NCBI GenBank assembly: GCA_025966225.1
Contig: JAOPVI010000281.1
Span: forward strand, 1 to 41,607
Source: Mycobacterium sp.
GTDB lineage: Bacteria > Actinomycetota > Actinomycetes > Mycobacteriales > Mycobacteriaceae
Direction: 5' to 3'
Length of the DNA: 41,607 nucleotides
Part shown: positions 1-6,492 of the stretch, one piece after another
How positions within the stretch are numbered: position 1 is the first letter of the stretch
How the letters are laid out: the number at the start of each line of letters is the position of its first letter
Made by a program: the position numbers and the translations under genes
The notes under the pieces: model-generated
Seen by the model: only the letters and a program-made list of their open reading frames with translations
The model's database searches: none
Told to the model about the DNA's origin: nothing

Positions 1-98
1 GTGCGGCCCTCGTCATCGACAAGGCCGACACCGTCGTCGCCGACCTCGACCAACCGCTGCGCCAGGCCTGGGGTGACGACGTCTTGAGTTTCCGCTGA
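1..98 (+). CDS. C-terminal end of an unidentified protein (partial)
   Basis: An open frame enters from the left edge (first full codon at 3) and stops with TGA at 96-98. It encodes about 31 residues ending in WGDDVLSFR. Codon use is typical of the neighbouring genes (G/C at third positions), which supports it being the tail of a real gene. There is too little sequence to name a family. The next gene starts 37 bases later. Confidence 0.5.
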   Translation, partial: AALVIDKADTVVADLDQPLRQAWGDDVLSFR

Positions 99-135
99 TC
101 ATCAGCAGCTAAGCTGCCGATGGGAGGTATCGGAC

Positions 136-1071
136 GTGCACGGAGCGGATTGGCTCTTCTCTGAGGTGTTGCCTCCGCTCATGCACGATCCGGTGACTTT
201 CGCCGTGCCGTTCTTCCTGCTATTACTCGTCATCGAGTGGGCGGCCGCCCGCAAGCTCGCCCACACCGAGGCCGAGCGCGCCCCGGCAGGCGCCTACCTG
301 AAGCCGGACGCGTGGGCGAGCATCTGGATGGGCGTGGCATCGATCGGCACCAGCGGCCTGCTCAACGGCATCGCGCTGATCGGCTACGCGGCGCTCTATG
401 TCTACGTAGCGCCGTGGCACCTTCCTGCCACCGCCTGGTACACCTGGGTGATCGCCATCCTCGGCGTCGACTTGCTCTATTACTGGTATCACCGGATGGC
501 GCACCGGGTGCGCATCTTCTGGGCCACCCATCAGGCCCATCACTCCAGCCAGTACTTCAACTTCGCCACCGCGCTGCGGCAGAAGTGGAACATCAGTGGT
601 GACGTGTTCCTACGCGCCCTGCTTCCCGTATTCGGGGTGCCCCCGTGGATCGTGTTCGCCAGCTTCTCGATCAATCTCGTCTACCAGTTCTGGATCCACA
701 CCGAACGCATCGGCAAGCTCTGGCGGCCAATCGAATTCGTCTTCAACACGCCTTCGCACCATCGCGTGCACCACGGCATGGATCAGCAGTACCTCGACAA
801 GAACTACGGCGGCATTCTCATCGTGTGGGACAGACTTTTCGGCAGCTTCGCCCGCGAGACGTCCCGACCCAATTACGGCCTCACCAAGCAGGTGGACACC
901 TACAACGTCTGGACACTGCAGACGCACGAGTACGTCGCAATCGCCCGCGACGTCCGTCGCGCGCAGCGGTGGCGCGACCGGTTCGGCTTCGTCTTCGGTC
1001 CGCCAGGCTGGGGGCCACGGGAAACCACGCAACCGGACATCGTCGCGCCCGTCACCGCTGCTCGGGCGTGA
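136..1071 (+). CDS. erg3: Sterol desaturase / fatty acid hydroxylase family membrane protein (Erg3-like)
   Basis: Integral membrane di-iron oxygenase of the fatty-acid-hydroxylase superfamily, 311 aa. The three histidine clusters are visible: HRMAH from residue 119, HQAHH from residue 132 and HRVHH around 209-213. Hydrophobic segments lie before the first cluster (about residues 15-35, 60-90, 100-118) and between the second and third (about 155-180). The GTG start at 136 follows a gggagg ribosome site at 122-127. From memory, M. tuberculosis has the C-5 sterol desaturase-annotated Rv1814 (erg3) next to Rv1815, and a serine protease also lies downstream here, so this is probably its orthologue. 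The real substrate is unknown, because mycobacteria are not known to make sterols; a lipid or alkylglycerol-type substrate is equally possible. Confidence 0.85.
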   Translation: MHGADWLFSEVLPPLMHDPVTFAVPFFLLLLVIEWAAARKLAHTEAERAPAGAYLKPDAWASIWMGVASIGTSGLLNGIALIGYAALYVYVAPWHLPATAWYTWVIAILGVDLLYYWYHRMAHRVRIFWATHQAHHSSQYFNFATALRQKWNISGDVFLRALLPVFGVPPWIVFASFSINLVYQFWIHTERIGKLWRPIEFVFNTPSHHRVHHGMDQQYLDKNYGGILIVWDRLFGSFARETSRPNYGLTKQVDTYNVWTLQTHEYVAIARDVRRAQRWRDRFGFVFGPPGWGPRETTQPDIVAPVTAARA

Positions 1072-1116
1072 CCGAATCGACGGTATCGCCCGCGACCAGC
1101 CCGTAAGGTCCCAGCT

Positions 1117-2523
1117 GTGGAAACGGTGTTCGACGCCAAGGTGGATTCCGGATTACTCGAACGTGCGCTGGCCGCAAGCTCCTTCGGATCGATGTGGCTG
1201 GACATCGACCGCCCCGAGTATCCGCGCTTGGCGGCGGCCAGCACGTGCGACCTTCTGATCGTCGGCGGTGGCTACACCGGCCTGTGGACGGCACTACATG
1301 CCGCACAGCGCAATCCGGATCAACGCATCGTGCTGATCGAGGCCAATCGCATCGGCTGGGCGGCGTCGGGGCGCAATGGCGGCTTCGTCGACGCGAGCCT
1401 GACCCACGGACTTGCCAATGGAAAGTCGCGGTGGCCCAAAGAGATTGATCGGCTCAACGCCATGGGCATCGAGAACCTCGACGGGATGCAAGATGAGCTC
1501 GGACGGCTCGGCCTCGCCGTGGAATGGCAGCGCACGGGCATGTTGTCGGTGGCCACCGAGCCACACCAGGTCGGTTGGTTGGAAGCGGCTGCCGCCGCGG
1601 GGGAGGGCCGCTTCCTCGATCGCGAGCAGGTTCGTGACGAAGTCAGCTCGCCGACGTATCTCGCCGGGCTGTTCCACCGCGACACGTGCGCCATCGTCCA
1701 CCCCGCGAAGCTGGCAGTCGAGCTCGCGCGCGCGTGCACGCAGCTTGGCGTCACCATCTACGAGCACACCAACGCGACGACCATTCGCTCCGGCGGCGCG
1801 GCGTTGAGCGTGGACACCGGGAGCGCAGTCATCACCGCCCGCCAGGCGGTGCTTGCGACGAACGTGTTCACCCACCTGCTGCGGCGCAACCGCCTGCACA
1901 CGGTGCCCGTCTATGACTACGTATTGTCGACGGAACCGCTGACCGATGCCCAACGCGACAGCATCGGGTGGCGCAATCGCCAGGGAATCGGCGACTGCGC
2001 CAACCAGTTTCACTACTACCGGCTCACCGTCGACAACCGGATCGTGTGGGGCGGATACGACGCGATCTACCGCTTCGGCGGCCGCGTCGACGCGGCCTAC
2101 GAGGATCGACCCGAGACGTATCGCCGGATTGCCGCGCACTTCTTCATCACCTTCCCGCAGCTCGAAGACGTTCGCTTCACTCACCGGTGGGCCGGCCCGA
2201 TCGACACCAACACGCGGTTCTGTGCGCACTGGGGGCTCGCGAGGGACGGCAAGGTCGCCTACGTCAACGGTTTCACCGGACTCGGCGTCGGAGCCGCCCG
2301 GTTTGCGGCCGACGTATGTCTCGATCTGCTGAGCGGTGTGCCCACGGCGCGGACCGAGCTGGAGATGGTGCGCAAACGACCCCTGCCCTTTCCGCCTGAA
2401 CCGTTGGCCAGCATCGGAATCCAGGCGACGCGATGGTCGCTAAATCGGGCCGATCACACGGCAGGCCGGCGCAATGCCTTGCTACGTACCCTGGACGCGC
2501 TCGGCCTCGGCTTCGACTCCTAG
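1117..2523 (+). CDS. FAD-dependent amine/amino-acid oxidoreductase (DAO family, PuuB-like)
   Basis: A 468-aa flavoprotein of the D-amino-acid-oxidase (DadA/PuuB) family. The N-terminal region carries the dinucleotide-binding fold: DLLIVGGGYTGLWTA near residue 45 gives the GxGxxG loop, followed by LIEA ending the second strand and then ASGRNGG, a signature of this family that contacts the flavin. The C-terminal FTGLGVGAARF segment is the usual second FAD contact. Members oxidise secondary or primary amines such as gamma-glutamylputrescine, sarcosine or glycine; the substrate here cannot be read from sequence. The GTG start at 1117 lies 7 nt after a TAAGGT hexamer (1104-1109), so it could be leaderless, although AAGG at 1105-1108 could also act as a ribosome site. 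It has no obvious operon partner. Confidence 0.85.
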   Translation: METVFDAKVDSGLLERALAASSFGSMWLDIDRPEYPRLAAASTCDLLIVGGGYTGLWTALHAAQRNPDQRIVLIEANRIGWAASGRNGGFVDASLTHGLANGKSRWPKEIDRLNAMGIENLDGMQDELGRLGLAVEWQRTGMLSVATEPHQVGWLEAAAAAGEGRFLDREQVRDEVSSPTYLAGLFHRDTCAIVHPAKLAVELARACTQLGVTIYEHTNATTIRSGGAALSVDTGSAVITARQAVLATNVFTHLLRRNRLHTVPVYDYVLSTEPLTDAQRDSIGWRNRQGIGDCANQFHYYRLTVDNRIVWGGYDAIYRFGGRVDAAYEDRPETYRRIAAHFFITFPQLEDVRFTHRWAGPIDTNTRFCAHWGLARDGKVAYVNGFTGLGVGAARFAADVCLDLLSGVPTARTELEMVRKRPLPFPPEPLASIGIQATRWSLNRADHTAGRRNALLRTLDALGLGFDS

Positions 2524-2657
2524 TGCCTGCTGGTGAACTCGCAGCATCGCGCCACAGGTTGTTCACCGATCGTTTTGCTTGCGCCGAGCGGAATCGCACC
2601 CAAGATCAGCCACGGTGACTAAGCTCGGGCACGCCGACCTGGAAGGGGTAGCAAATC

Positions 2658-3263
2658 GTGGGTGACACACTCCAACATGGTGAAAAGCTGGGAGTAGGCG
2701 ATTCCTTGACGTCCCAAAACGGGGCGTACAAGGCGGTCCTGCAGGAAGACGGCAATTTCGTGCTGTACGCCGGTGACCAGTCCGTGTGGTCGACGGACAC
2801 CAACGGTCAAGCCGTTGTTCGCGCCGAGGTCCAGGCGGACGGCAACTTCGTGCTGTACACGTCCGACAAGGCCGTGTGGGCTAGTCAGACCAAGGGCGCC
2901 AAGGACGTTCGGCTGACTCTGCAGGACGACCGCAACCTGGTGCTGTATGGATCCGACGGACCGGCCTGGTCGTCGGACACGCACACCGACGACGTTCCGC
3001 CGCCGCCGGTCGAGGCAGAGGTGGCGCCCGCCGCGGTCGAAGAGCCCGCGCCGGCTCCGGTCGAGGAGCCCGCACCGCCACCGCCACCGCCACCACCGCC
3101 GCCGCCGGCCCCGCGCACCTACACGGTCGTCTCCGGCGACACGTTGTGGGCCATCGCAGAGCGGTTCTATGGCGACGGCAACAAGTATCCGCAGATCGCT
3201 GAAGCCAGCGGCATCTCCAATCCCGACCTGATTCATCCCGGTCAGGTAGTGACGATCCCGTAG
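2658..3263 (+). CDS. B-type mannose-binding lectin with C-terminal LysM domain
   Basis: A 201-aa two-domain protein. Residues 1-110 form a bulb-type (monocot mannose-binding) lectin domain with three sugar-site motifs of the QxDxNxVxY type: QEDGNFVLY, QADGNFVLY and QDDRNLVLY. Residues 111-150 are a Pro/Glu/Ala-rich linker with a long proline run. Residues 152-201 are a LysM domain (YTVVSGDTLWAIAERFYGDG, then NPDLIHPGQVVTIP), which binds peptidoglycan-type glycans. There is no signal peptide, which is odd for a protein expected to meet cell-wall sugars. The GTG start at 2658 follows a strong ggaagggg site (2641-2648). A similar B-lectin/LysM protein has been described in M. smegmatis. An intrinsic terminator follows directly. 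Confidence 0.9.
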   Translation: MGDTLQHGEKLGVGDSLTSQNGAYKAVLQEDGNFVLYAGDQSVWSTDTNGQAVVRAEVQADGNFVLYTSDKAVWASQTKGAKDVRLTLQDDRNLVLYGSDGPAWSSDTHTDDVPPPPVEAEVAPAAVEEPAPAPVEEPAPPPPPPPPPPPAPRTYTVVSGDTLWAIAERFYGDGNKYPQIAEASGISNPDLIHPGQVVTIP

Positions 3264-3276
3264 CGGACGAGCCGAA

Positions 3277-3307
3277 GTGGCCCGGGCCTTTTGGCCCGGG
3301 CCACCTT
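3277..3307 (+). terminator. Intrinsic terminator after the lectin gene
   Basis: A perfect 12-bp inverted repeat (gtggcccgggcc / ggcccgggccac) with a TTTT loop starts 13 bases after the lectin stop codon and is followed by a short CTTTGC tract. The stem is very stable, but the T-tract is weak, as is usual in mycobacteria. Confidence 0.75.
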
Positions 3308-3357
3308 TGCTTCTGGGTACGCTGTGCCTCCATCCACTTGATCGAGCGGGGGCGGTT

Positions 3358-4056
3358 TTGTACCCACGGGGTTTGCGCGTACTCGCGCTCGCGGCCACCG
3401 CGATCGTGTTGTCGACCTTTGCGCCGACCTCGGCGCACGCCGGTCCGGGTGTGCTGGTCTATCCGGGCATGGAGATTCGGCAGGACACCAATGTCTGCAC
3501 ACTTGGTTTCGTCGACCTGAACACGCGGACGGCGTTCAGCGCGGGTCACTGCCACGGCAGCGGACCCGTGAAGGACAGGGACGGAAACCTGCTCGGCTAT
3601 CAGACCTTCTTTCGGGACAACACCCCCAACGGCGCCACCATCGCGACGGATCACCCGATCACCGACTGGGAGGCCATCGCATTATTGCCGGCGGTCTCGC
3701 CGAACAACATCCTGCCTGGCGGCCGGGTGTTGACGGTCGATCCGGCCATCGTCCCGGTGGTCGGCGGTCCGGTCTGCCATTTCGGCGTGGTGACGGGCGA
3801 GACTTGCGGCACCGTCGACGCGGTGAACAACGGCTGGTTCACGATGGCGAATGGCGTGATCAGCCAGAAGGGTGATTCGGGTGGCCCCGTCTACGTGCTG
3901 ACCGACGATGGACGGGCGGTCATCGTCGGAATGTTCAACAGCACCTGGGGCCAGTTCCCTGCGGCGGTGTCATGGCAGGCCACCGATCAGCAGATCCGCG
4001 CGGACGTCTTCAATTCCGCCTCCGGGAGTGCGGAACCGCCCCCGCCTGCGGGGTAA
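3358..4056 (+). CDS. Exported trypsin-like serine protease (Rv1815-like)
   Basis: Secreted chymotrypsin-fold protein of 232 aa from the chosen start. A signal peptide is clear: a short basic start (YPRGLRV), a hydrophobic core (LALAATAIVLSTFA) and an SAHA-type cleavage site near residue 27. The catalytic triad is readable: His in FSAGHCHG, Asp in ITDWEAI, and Ser in QKGDSGGPVYVL. Cysteines near the His and in the VCHFG/ETCG region could form disulphides. The TTG start at 3358 was chosen because it gives an ideal signal peptide and has a gcggggg site 5-6 nt upstream. An in-frame GTG at 3277 lies inside the preceding terminator stem and would bury the signal peptide, so it is rejected. Probably orthologous to Rv1815 by position. 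The substrate is unknown. Confidence 0.82.
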   Translation: MYPRGLRVLALAATAIVLSTFAPTSAHAGPGVLVYPGMEIRQDTNVCTLGFVDLNTRTAFSAGHCHGSGPVKDRDGNLLGYQTFFRDNTPNGATIATDHPITDWEAIALLPAVSPNNILPGGRVLTVDPAIVPVVGGPVCHFGVVTGETCGTVDAVNNGWFTMANGVISQKGDSGGPVYVLTDDGRAVIVGMFNSTWGQFPAAVSWQATDQQIRADVFNSASGSAEPPPPAG

Positions 4057-4077
4057 ACCGCGTCGTGACGTTGGCAC

Positions 4078-4695
4078 GTGGCCGAGACTTCGGATTCGAC
4101 GAGGCGGGGATGGTCCCGCCGCAAGATCATGATCGCCGTGCTGGCGTCGATCGGAATCTTCGCAATGGTGGCCACCACCGTCGCAGCGGTGGTGATGCCG
4201 TTCCTGCTCGGCCAGGACGACGAAGCCGCCGCCGCGAGGACTACGACGACGACGCCAACCGTCTACCTCGCGCCGCTGACCGTGCGGCCCGTCGTGCAGG
4301 CGATGGTCGCGGCACCGGACCAGTGCAAACCAGGTCCGCCGCCCCCACCTTCACCGCCGACGGCGCCCTTGACCATCTGTGACGTCGAGCAGAAGGCCCA
4401 ATACCAACTTGGCCCAGAGGCCTTGCGCCTCAACCTCACCGGAGCCATTTCGATCAAACTGCCCATGAGCGAGTTCTACGCCGTTCAGCTGACGATGGAC
4501 CAGGGTTCCGGAGCAAGCTTCAATCAGTACACCGGTACTCAGGTGGGCAAGCAGGTCGCGTTCGTCCGCGATGGCGTAGTGCTGGCGGCCCCCGCGATCA
4601 GCGCACCCCTCAATGGAGAGTCGCTGCAGTTTTCGGGGGAGCTGAGCTCCGAAACCGCGGAGACCATCGCCCGCATGCTGCGCGAGGGCACCTGA
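4078..4695 (+). CDS. Membrane-anchored protein with SecD P1-head-like domain
   Basis: A 205-aa protein with an N-terminal membrane anchor (about residues 16-44, preceded by TRRGWSRRK), a Thr/Pro-rich linker (TTTTTPT, then PGPPPPPSPP), and a C-terminal domain of about 90 residues outside the cytoplasm. That domain (SFNQYTGTQVGKQVAFVRDG, then VVLAAPAI, then a Gly/Glu-rich segment with LQFSGELSSETAETIARML) resembles the head of the first periplasmic domain of SecD, where NxGKxLAIVLDGxVxSAPxI and an FTxxEAxxLAxxL helix are typical. It lacks the other SecD membrane segments, so it cannot be SecD itself. Two cysteines flank the linker. The GTG start at 4078 has no strong ribosome site. Function unknown; its end converges within 7 nt on the next gene. 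Confidence 0.7.
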   Translation: MAETSDSTRRGWSRRKIMIAVLASIGIFAMVATTVAAVVMPFLLGQDDEAAAARTTTTTPTVYLAPLTVRPVVQAMVAAPDQCKPGPPPPPSPPTAPLTICDVEQKAQYQLGPEALRLNLTGAISIKLPMSEFYAVQLTMDQGSGASFNQYTGTQVGKQVAFVRDGVVLAAPAISAPLNGESLQFSGELSSETAETIARMLREGT

Positions 4696-4702
4696 CCGTG
4701 CG

Positions 4703-5143
4703 CTACGACGTCAACTCGAATACGGGTATCGCAGGCGCCGCGGCACGCAGTTCAACGTCGGTCGATTCTGGCGTGAGTCCGCCGACGTGTCCCTTGACCT
4801 CCCAGAACCAGCGATTGAGATAGCGCTGCAACAGCTCCGGCTTTTCCTCGTCGGCGAGCTCGACCACCCTCACGTCGCGGCTACGCCACCGCGGACCAAG
4901 CTCGATTTCGCCTGTCGCCCTCGCGTTTCGGGCCCACTGCGTGTTCCCCCGAGGCGAGACGAGATAGTCGCGGCCGTCGACCGTGAGCACGTTGACGACC
5001 ACACCGCGGCGCTTTCCGGTCTTGCGGCCTCGCACCCGCATCGCCCGGGTGCCTGCCACCCCGATGCCGGCCTCCGCAAGCCAGCGGAAGAGCCCGTTGG
5101 CGGCCTTGGCGGCCAGGTTCGGCTCGTCGTATCGGACGGTCAT
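4703..5143 (-). CDS. Deazaflavin (F420)-dependent nitroreductase family protein (Ddn-like)
   Basis: A 146-aa split-barrel protein of the F420H2-dependent quinone reductase/Ddn family, which is abundant in mycobacteria. Family marks visible are the basic GRKTGKRRGVVVNVL segment near residue 40, which binds the F420 phosphate/side chain, and SPRGNTQWARNARATGEIEL near residue 65, the usual GGxxxPxWxxNxxAxP-type motif in altered form. Such enzymes reduce quinones, nitroaromatics or other electrophiles with F420H2; the physiological substrate is not predictable. The ATG at 5143 has a strong aggagg site. It is transcribed divergently from a TetR gene across a 109-bp gap holding two matching palindromic operators, one abutting its own promoter region, so it is the likely target of that repressor. 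Confidence 0.82.
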   Translation of the reverse strand: MTVRYDEPNLAAKAANGLFRWLAEAGIGVAGTRAMRVRGRKTGKRRGVVVNVLTVDGRDYLVSPRGNTQWARNARATGEIELGPRWRSRDVRVVELADEEKPELLQRYLNRWFWEVKGHVGGLTPESTDVELRAAAPAIPVFELTS

Positions 5144-5165
5144 GAGGCCTCCTCCTTCGATTTAT

Positions 5166-5185
5166 CGAGAGCAGCGCTCTCGTTT
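5166..5185. promoter_or_regulatory. Palindromic operator O1, probable TetR-family repressor site
   Basis: cgagagcagcgctctcgttt contains a perfect 7+3+7 inverted repeat (5166-5182). The same 20-bp block recurs with three changes exactly 50 bp downstream (O2). O1 lies just upstream of the ribosome site of the minus-strand nitroreductase, over its likely promoter (a gataaat AT-rich stretch on the minus strand follows it). Binding by the adjacent TetR protein is inferred. Confidence 0.6.
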
Positions 5186-5215
5186 CTTGAGGATTGCACG
5201 GTGCTCCGAGAAAAT

Positions 5216-5235
5216 CAAGAGCAGTGATCTCGTTT
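5216..5235. promoter_or_regulatory. Operator O2, second copy of the TetR-type site
   Basis: caagagcagtgatctcgttt matches O1 at 17 of 20 positions in the same orientation. It sits 17 bp upstream of the TetR start codon and would block its promoter. The 50-bp spacing is about five helical turns, which puts both sites on the same DNA face and would allow cooperative or looped binding. Confidence 0.6.
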
Positions 5236-5252
5236 TGTGCCACACTTCACGA

Positions 5253-5936
5253 ATGGGAAAGCGGCAGGAGTCACGCGATCGGATAGAAGGGCAGATCGTC
5301 GCGCTCGGCCGGCGTCAACTGGTCGCAGCGGGCGCGGCCGGCCTGTCAGTACGAGCCATCGCACGGGAGCTCGGCATGGTGTCCTCCGCCATGTACCGGT
5401 ACGTCGCGAGCAGGGACGACCTGCTGACACTCCTGCTCGTCGACGCCTACACCGAACTGGCCGATCGGGTCGACGACGCGCGCGCGGCCAATGAACGCGC
5501 CGCGTGGACCGAGCAGTTGGTCGCCATGGCCCGCGCCGCCCGTCACTGGGCGATGGCCGAACCGGCGAGTTGGGCGCTGCTCTACGGCAGCCCGGTGCCC
5601 GGGTATCACGCCCCAGCGGAACTAACGGTCGGGCCCGGCACCCGGGTCGTCGGCGCGCTGTTCGGTGTGGTCGGCTCGGGAATTGCGGCTGGCGACGTGC
5701 CGACCTCGAACATCGACGTCGCACAGTCGATATCGGCCGACTTCGACGCGATACGCGCGGAGTTCGCCTTCTCGGGAGACGATGCGGCGGTGGCAAGGTG
5801 CTTCCTGTTGTGGGCCGCACTCGTCGGCGCCATCAGCCTGGAGGTGTTCGGACAGTACGGTGCCGACACGCTGTCGACCCCCGGCGCCGTCTTCGAGCTG
5901 CAACTCCAGCTGCTGATCGCCGGGCTGACGAAGTAG
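5253..5936 (+). CDS. TetR-family transcriptional regulator (Rv1816-like)
   Basis: A 227-aa DNA-binding repressor. The N-terminal helix-turn-helix is clear: RDRIEGQIVALGRRQL, then AGAAGLSVRAIARELGMVSS, then AMYRYVASRDDLLTLLL (residues about 10-65). The C-terminal half is a TetR_C-type ligand domain with several hydrophobic helices. The ATG at 5253 was chosen because the HTH starts at the normal distance; the open frame extends 90 codons upstream, but that part runs through the opposite-strand gene and the operators. Two operator copies lie between this gene and the divergent nitroreductase, so autoregulation and control of that gene are likely. By position it matches Rv1816. The inducer is unknown. 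Confidence 0.85.
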   Translation: MGKRQESRDRIEGQIVALGRRQLVAAGAAGLSVRAIARELGMVSSAMYRYVASRDDLLTLLLVDAYTELADRVDDARAANERAAWTEQLVAMARAARHWAMAEPASWALLYGSPVPGYHAPAELTVGPGTRVVGALFGVVGSGIAAGDVPTSNIDVAQSISADFDAIRAEFAFSGDDAAVARCFLLWAALVGAISLEVFGQYGADTLSTPGAVFELQLQLLIAGLTK

Positions 5937-5949
5937 CCGCGGCGCAAAC

Positions 5950-5963
5950 TAGAACACGTTCTA
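5950..5963. promoter_or_regulatory. KstR box (steroid-degradation repressor site)
   Basis: TAGAACACGTTCTA is a perfect match to the published KstR consensus TnnAACnnGTTnnA and sits within a perfect 7+2+7 palindrome (5949-5964). It lies at and just upstream of the -35 position of the promoter whose -10 is TATCCT (5985-5990). KstR represses cholesterol-catabolic genes in mycobacteria until a steroid-CoA ligand binds. Occupancy here is inferred from the motif only. Confidence 0.75.
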
Positions 5964-5984
5964 GCCAGGACGGATTCTCGGGGA

Positions 5985-5990
5985 TATCCT
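5985..5990 (+). promoter_or_regulatory. -10 element of a probable leaderless promoter (VOC operon)
   Basis: TATCCT fits the mycobacterial TAnnnT -10 consensus. The ATG at 5998 begins 8 nt after the hexamer, and there is no ribosome site between them, so transcription probably starts at the start codon itself. No good -35 hexamer is seen at 5962-5967. Confidence 0.55.
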
Positions 5991-5997
5991 CTAGGCG

Positions 5998-6492
5998 ATG
6001 CTTGCCCAGACACCTGTCCAGAGCGCGTGGGTAACGAGCAACCTGGACGCTACCGAAGCCGCCCTGACCGCGCTATTGGGCGCCAAGAAGTGGGTCCGGA
6101 TGCCCTCGGTTCACTTCACCCCTGACATGTGCACCCATCGCGGGGAACCCGCGGACTTCGTCGCTCACATCTCGTTGTCCTACGCGGGCGACATGCAGCT
6201 CGAACTCATCGAACCCGTGGCCGGTACGAGCGTCTACTCCGAGTTTCTCGAACTCTCCGGCCCCGGACTGCACCACGTCTGTGCCACGGTGCCCGACGAA
6301 GCGGCCTTCACGGCAATGTGCGACGACGCCGAGCGCCGCGGAACACCGATCGTCACGCGCGGCACCATGCCCGGAGGCATGCACTTCGCCTATGTGTCCG
6401 CCCCAGAGGCCGGAGTCCCGTACCTCGAGATCGCCTACGTATCTCCCGACATTCAACGGTTCTACGACTATGTGAAACAGGAGCAATTATGA
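5998..6492 (+). CDS. VOC-superfamily (glyoxalase/dioxygenase-fold) protein, KstR-box controlled
   Basis: A 164-aa vicinal-oxygen-chelate protein with two beta-alpha-beta-beta-beta modules. Likely metal ligands are His in SGPGLHHVCATV (about residue 90) and Glu in the C-terminal PYLEIAY strand; SYAGDMQLELIEP ends the first module. Such small VOC proteins act as lyases, isomerases, epimerases or ring-cleaving dioxygenases. It is the first gene of a two-gene unit: its TGA overlaps the ATG of the downstream flavoprotein (ATGA, 6489-6492). A perfect KstR box lies upstream, so a role in steroid or related ring degradation is suggested but not proven. It appears to be translated from a leaderless mRNA. 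Confidence 0.8.
   Translation: MLAQTPVQSAWVTSNLDATEAALTALLGAKKWVRMPSVHFTPDMCTHRGEPADFVAHISLSYAGDMQLELIEPVAGTSVYSEFLELSGPGLHHVCATVPDEAAFTAMCDDAERRGTPIVTRGTMPGGMHFAYVSAPEAGVPYLEIAYVSPDIQRFYDYVKQEQL

Noticed and set aside
3000..3115. CCG/CCA-rich run that looks like a DNA repeat
   Set aside because: It encodes the Pro/Glu linker between lectin and LysM domains; no regular unit beyond proline codons.
3277..3357. Upstream extension of the serine protease from GTG 3277
   Set aside because: The start lies in the stem of the lectin terminator and would put 27 unlikely residues before a complete signal peptide.
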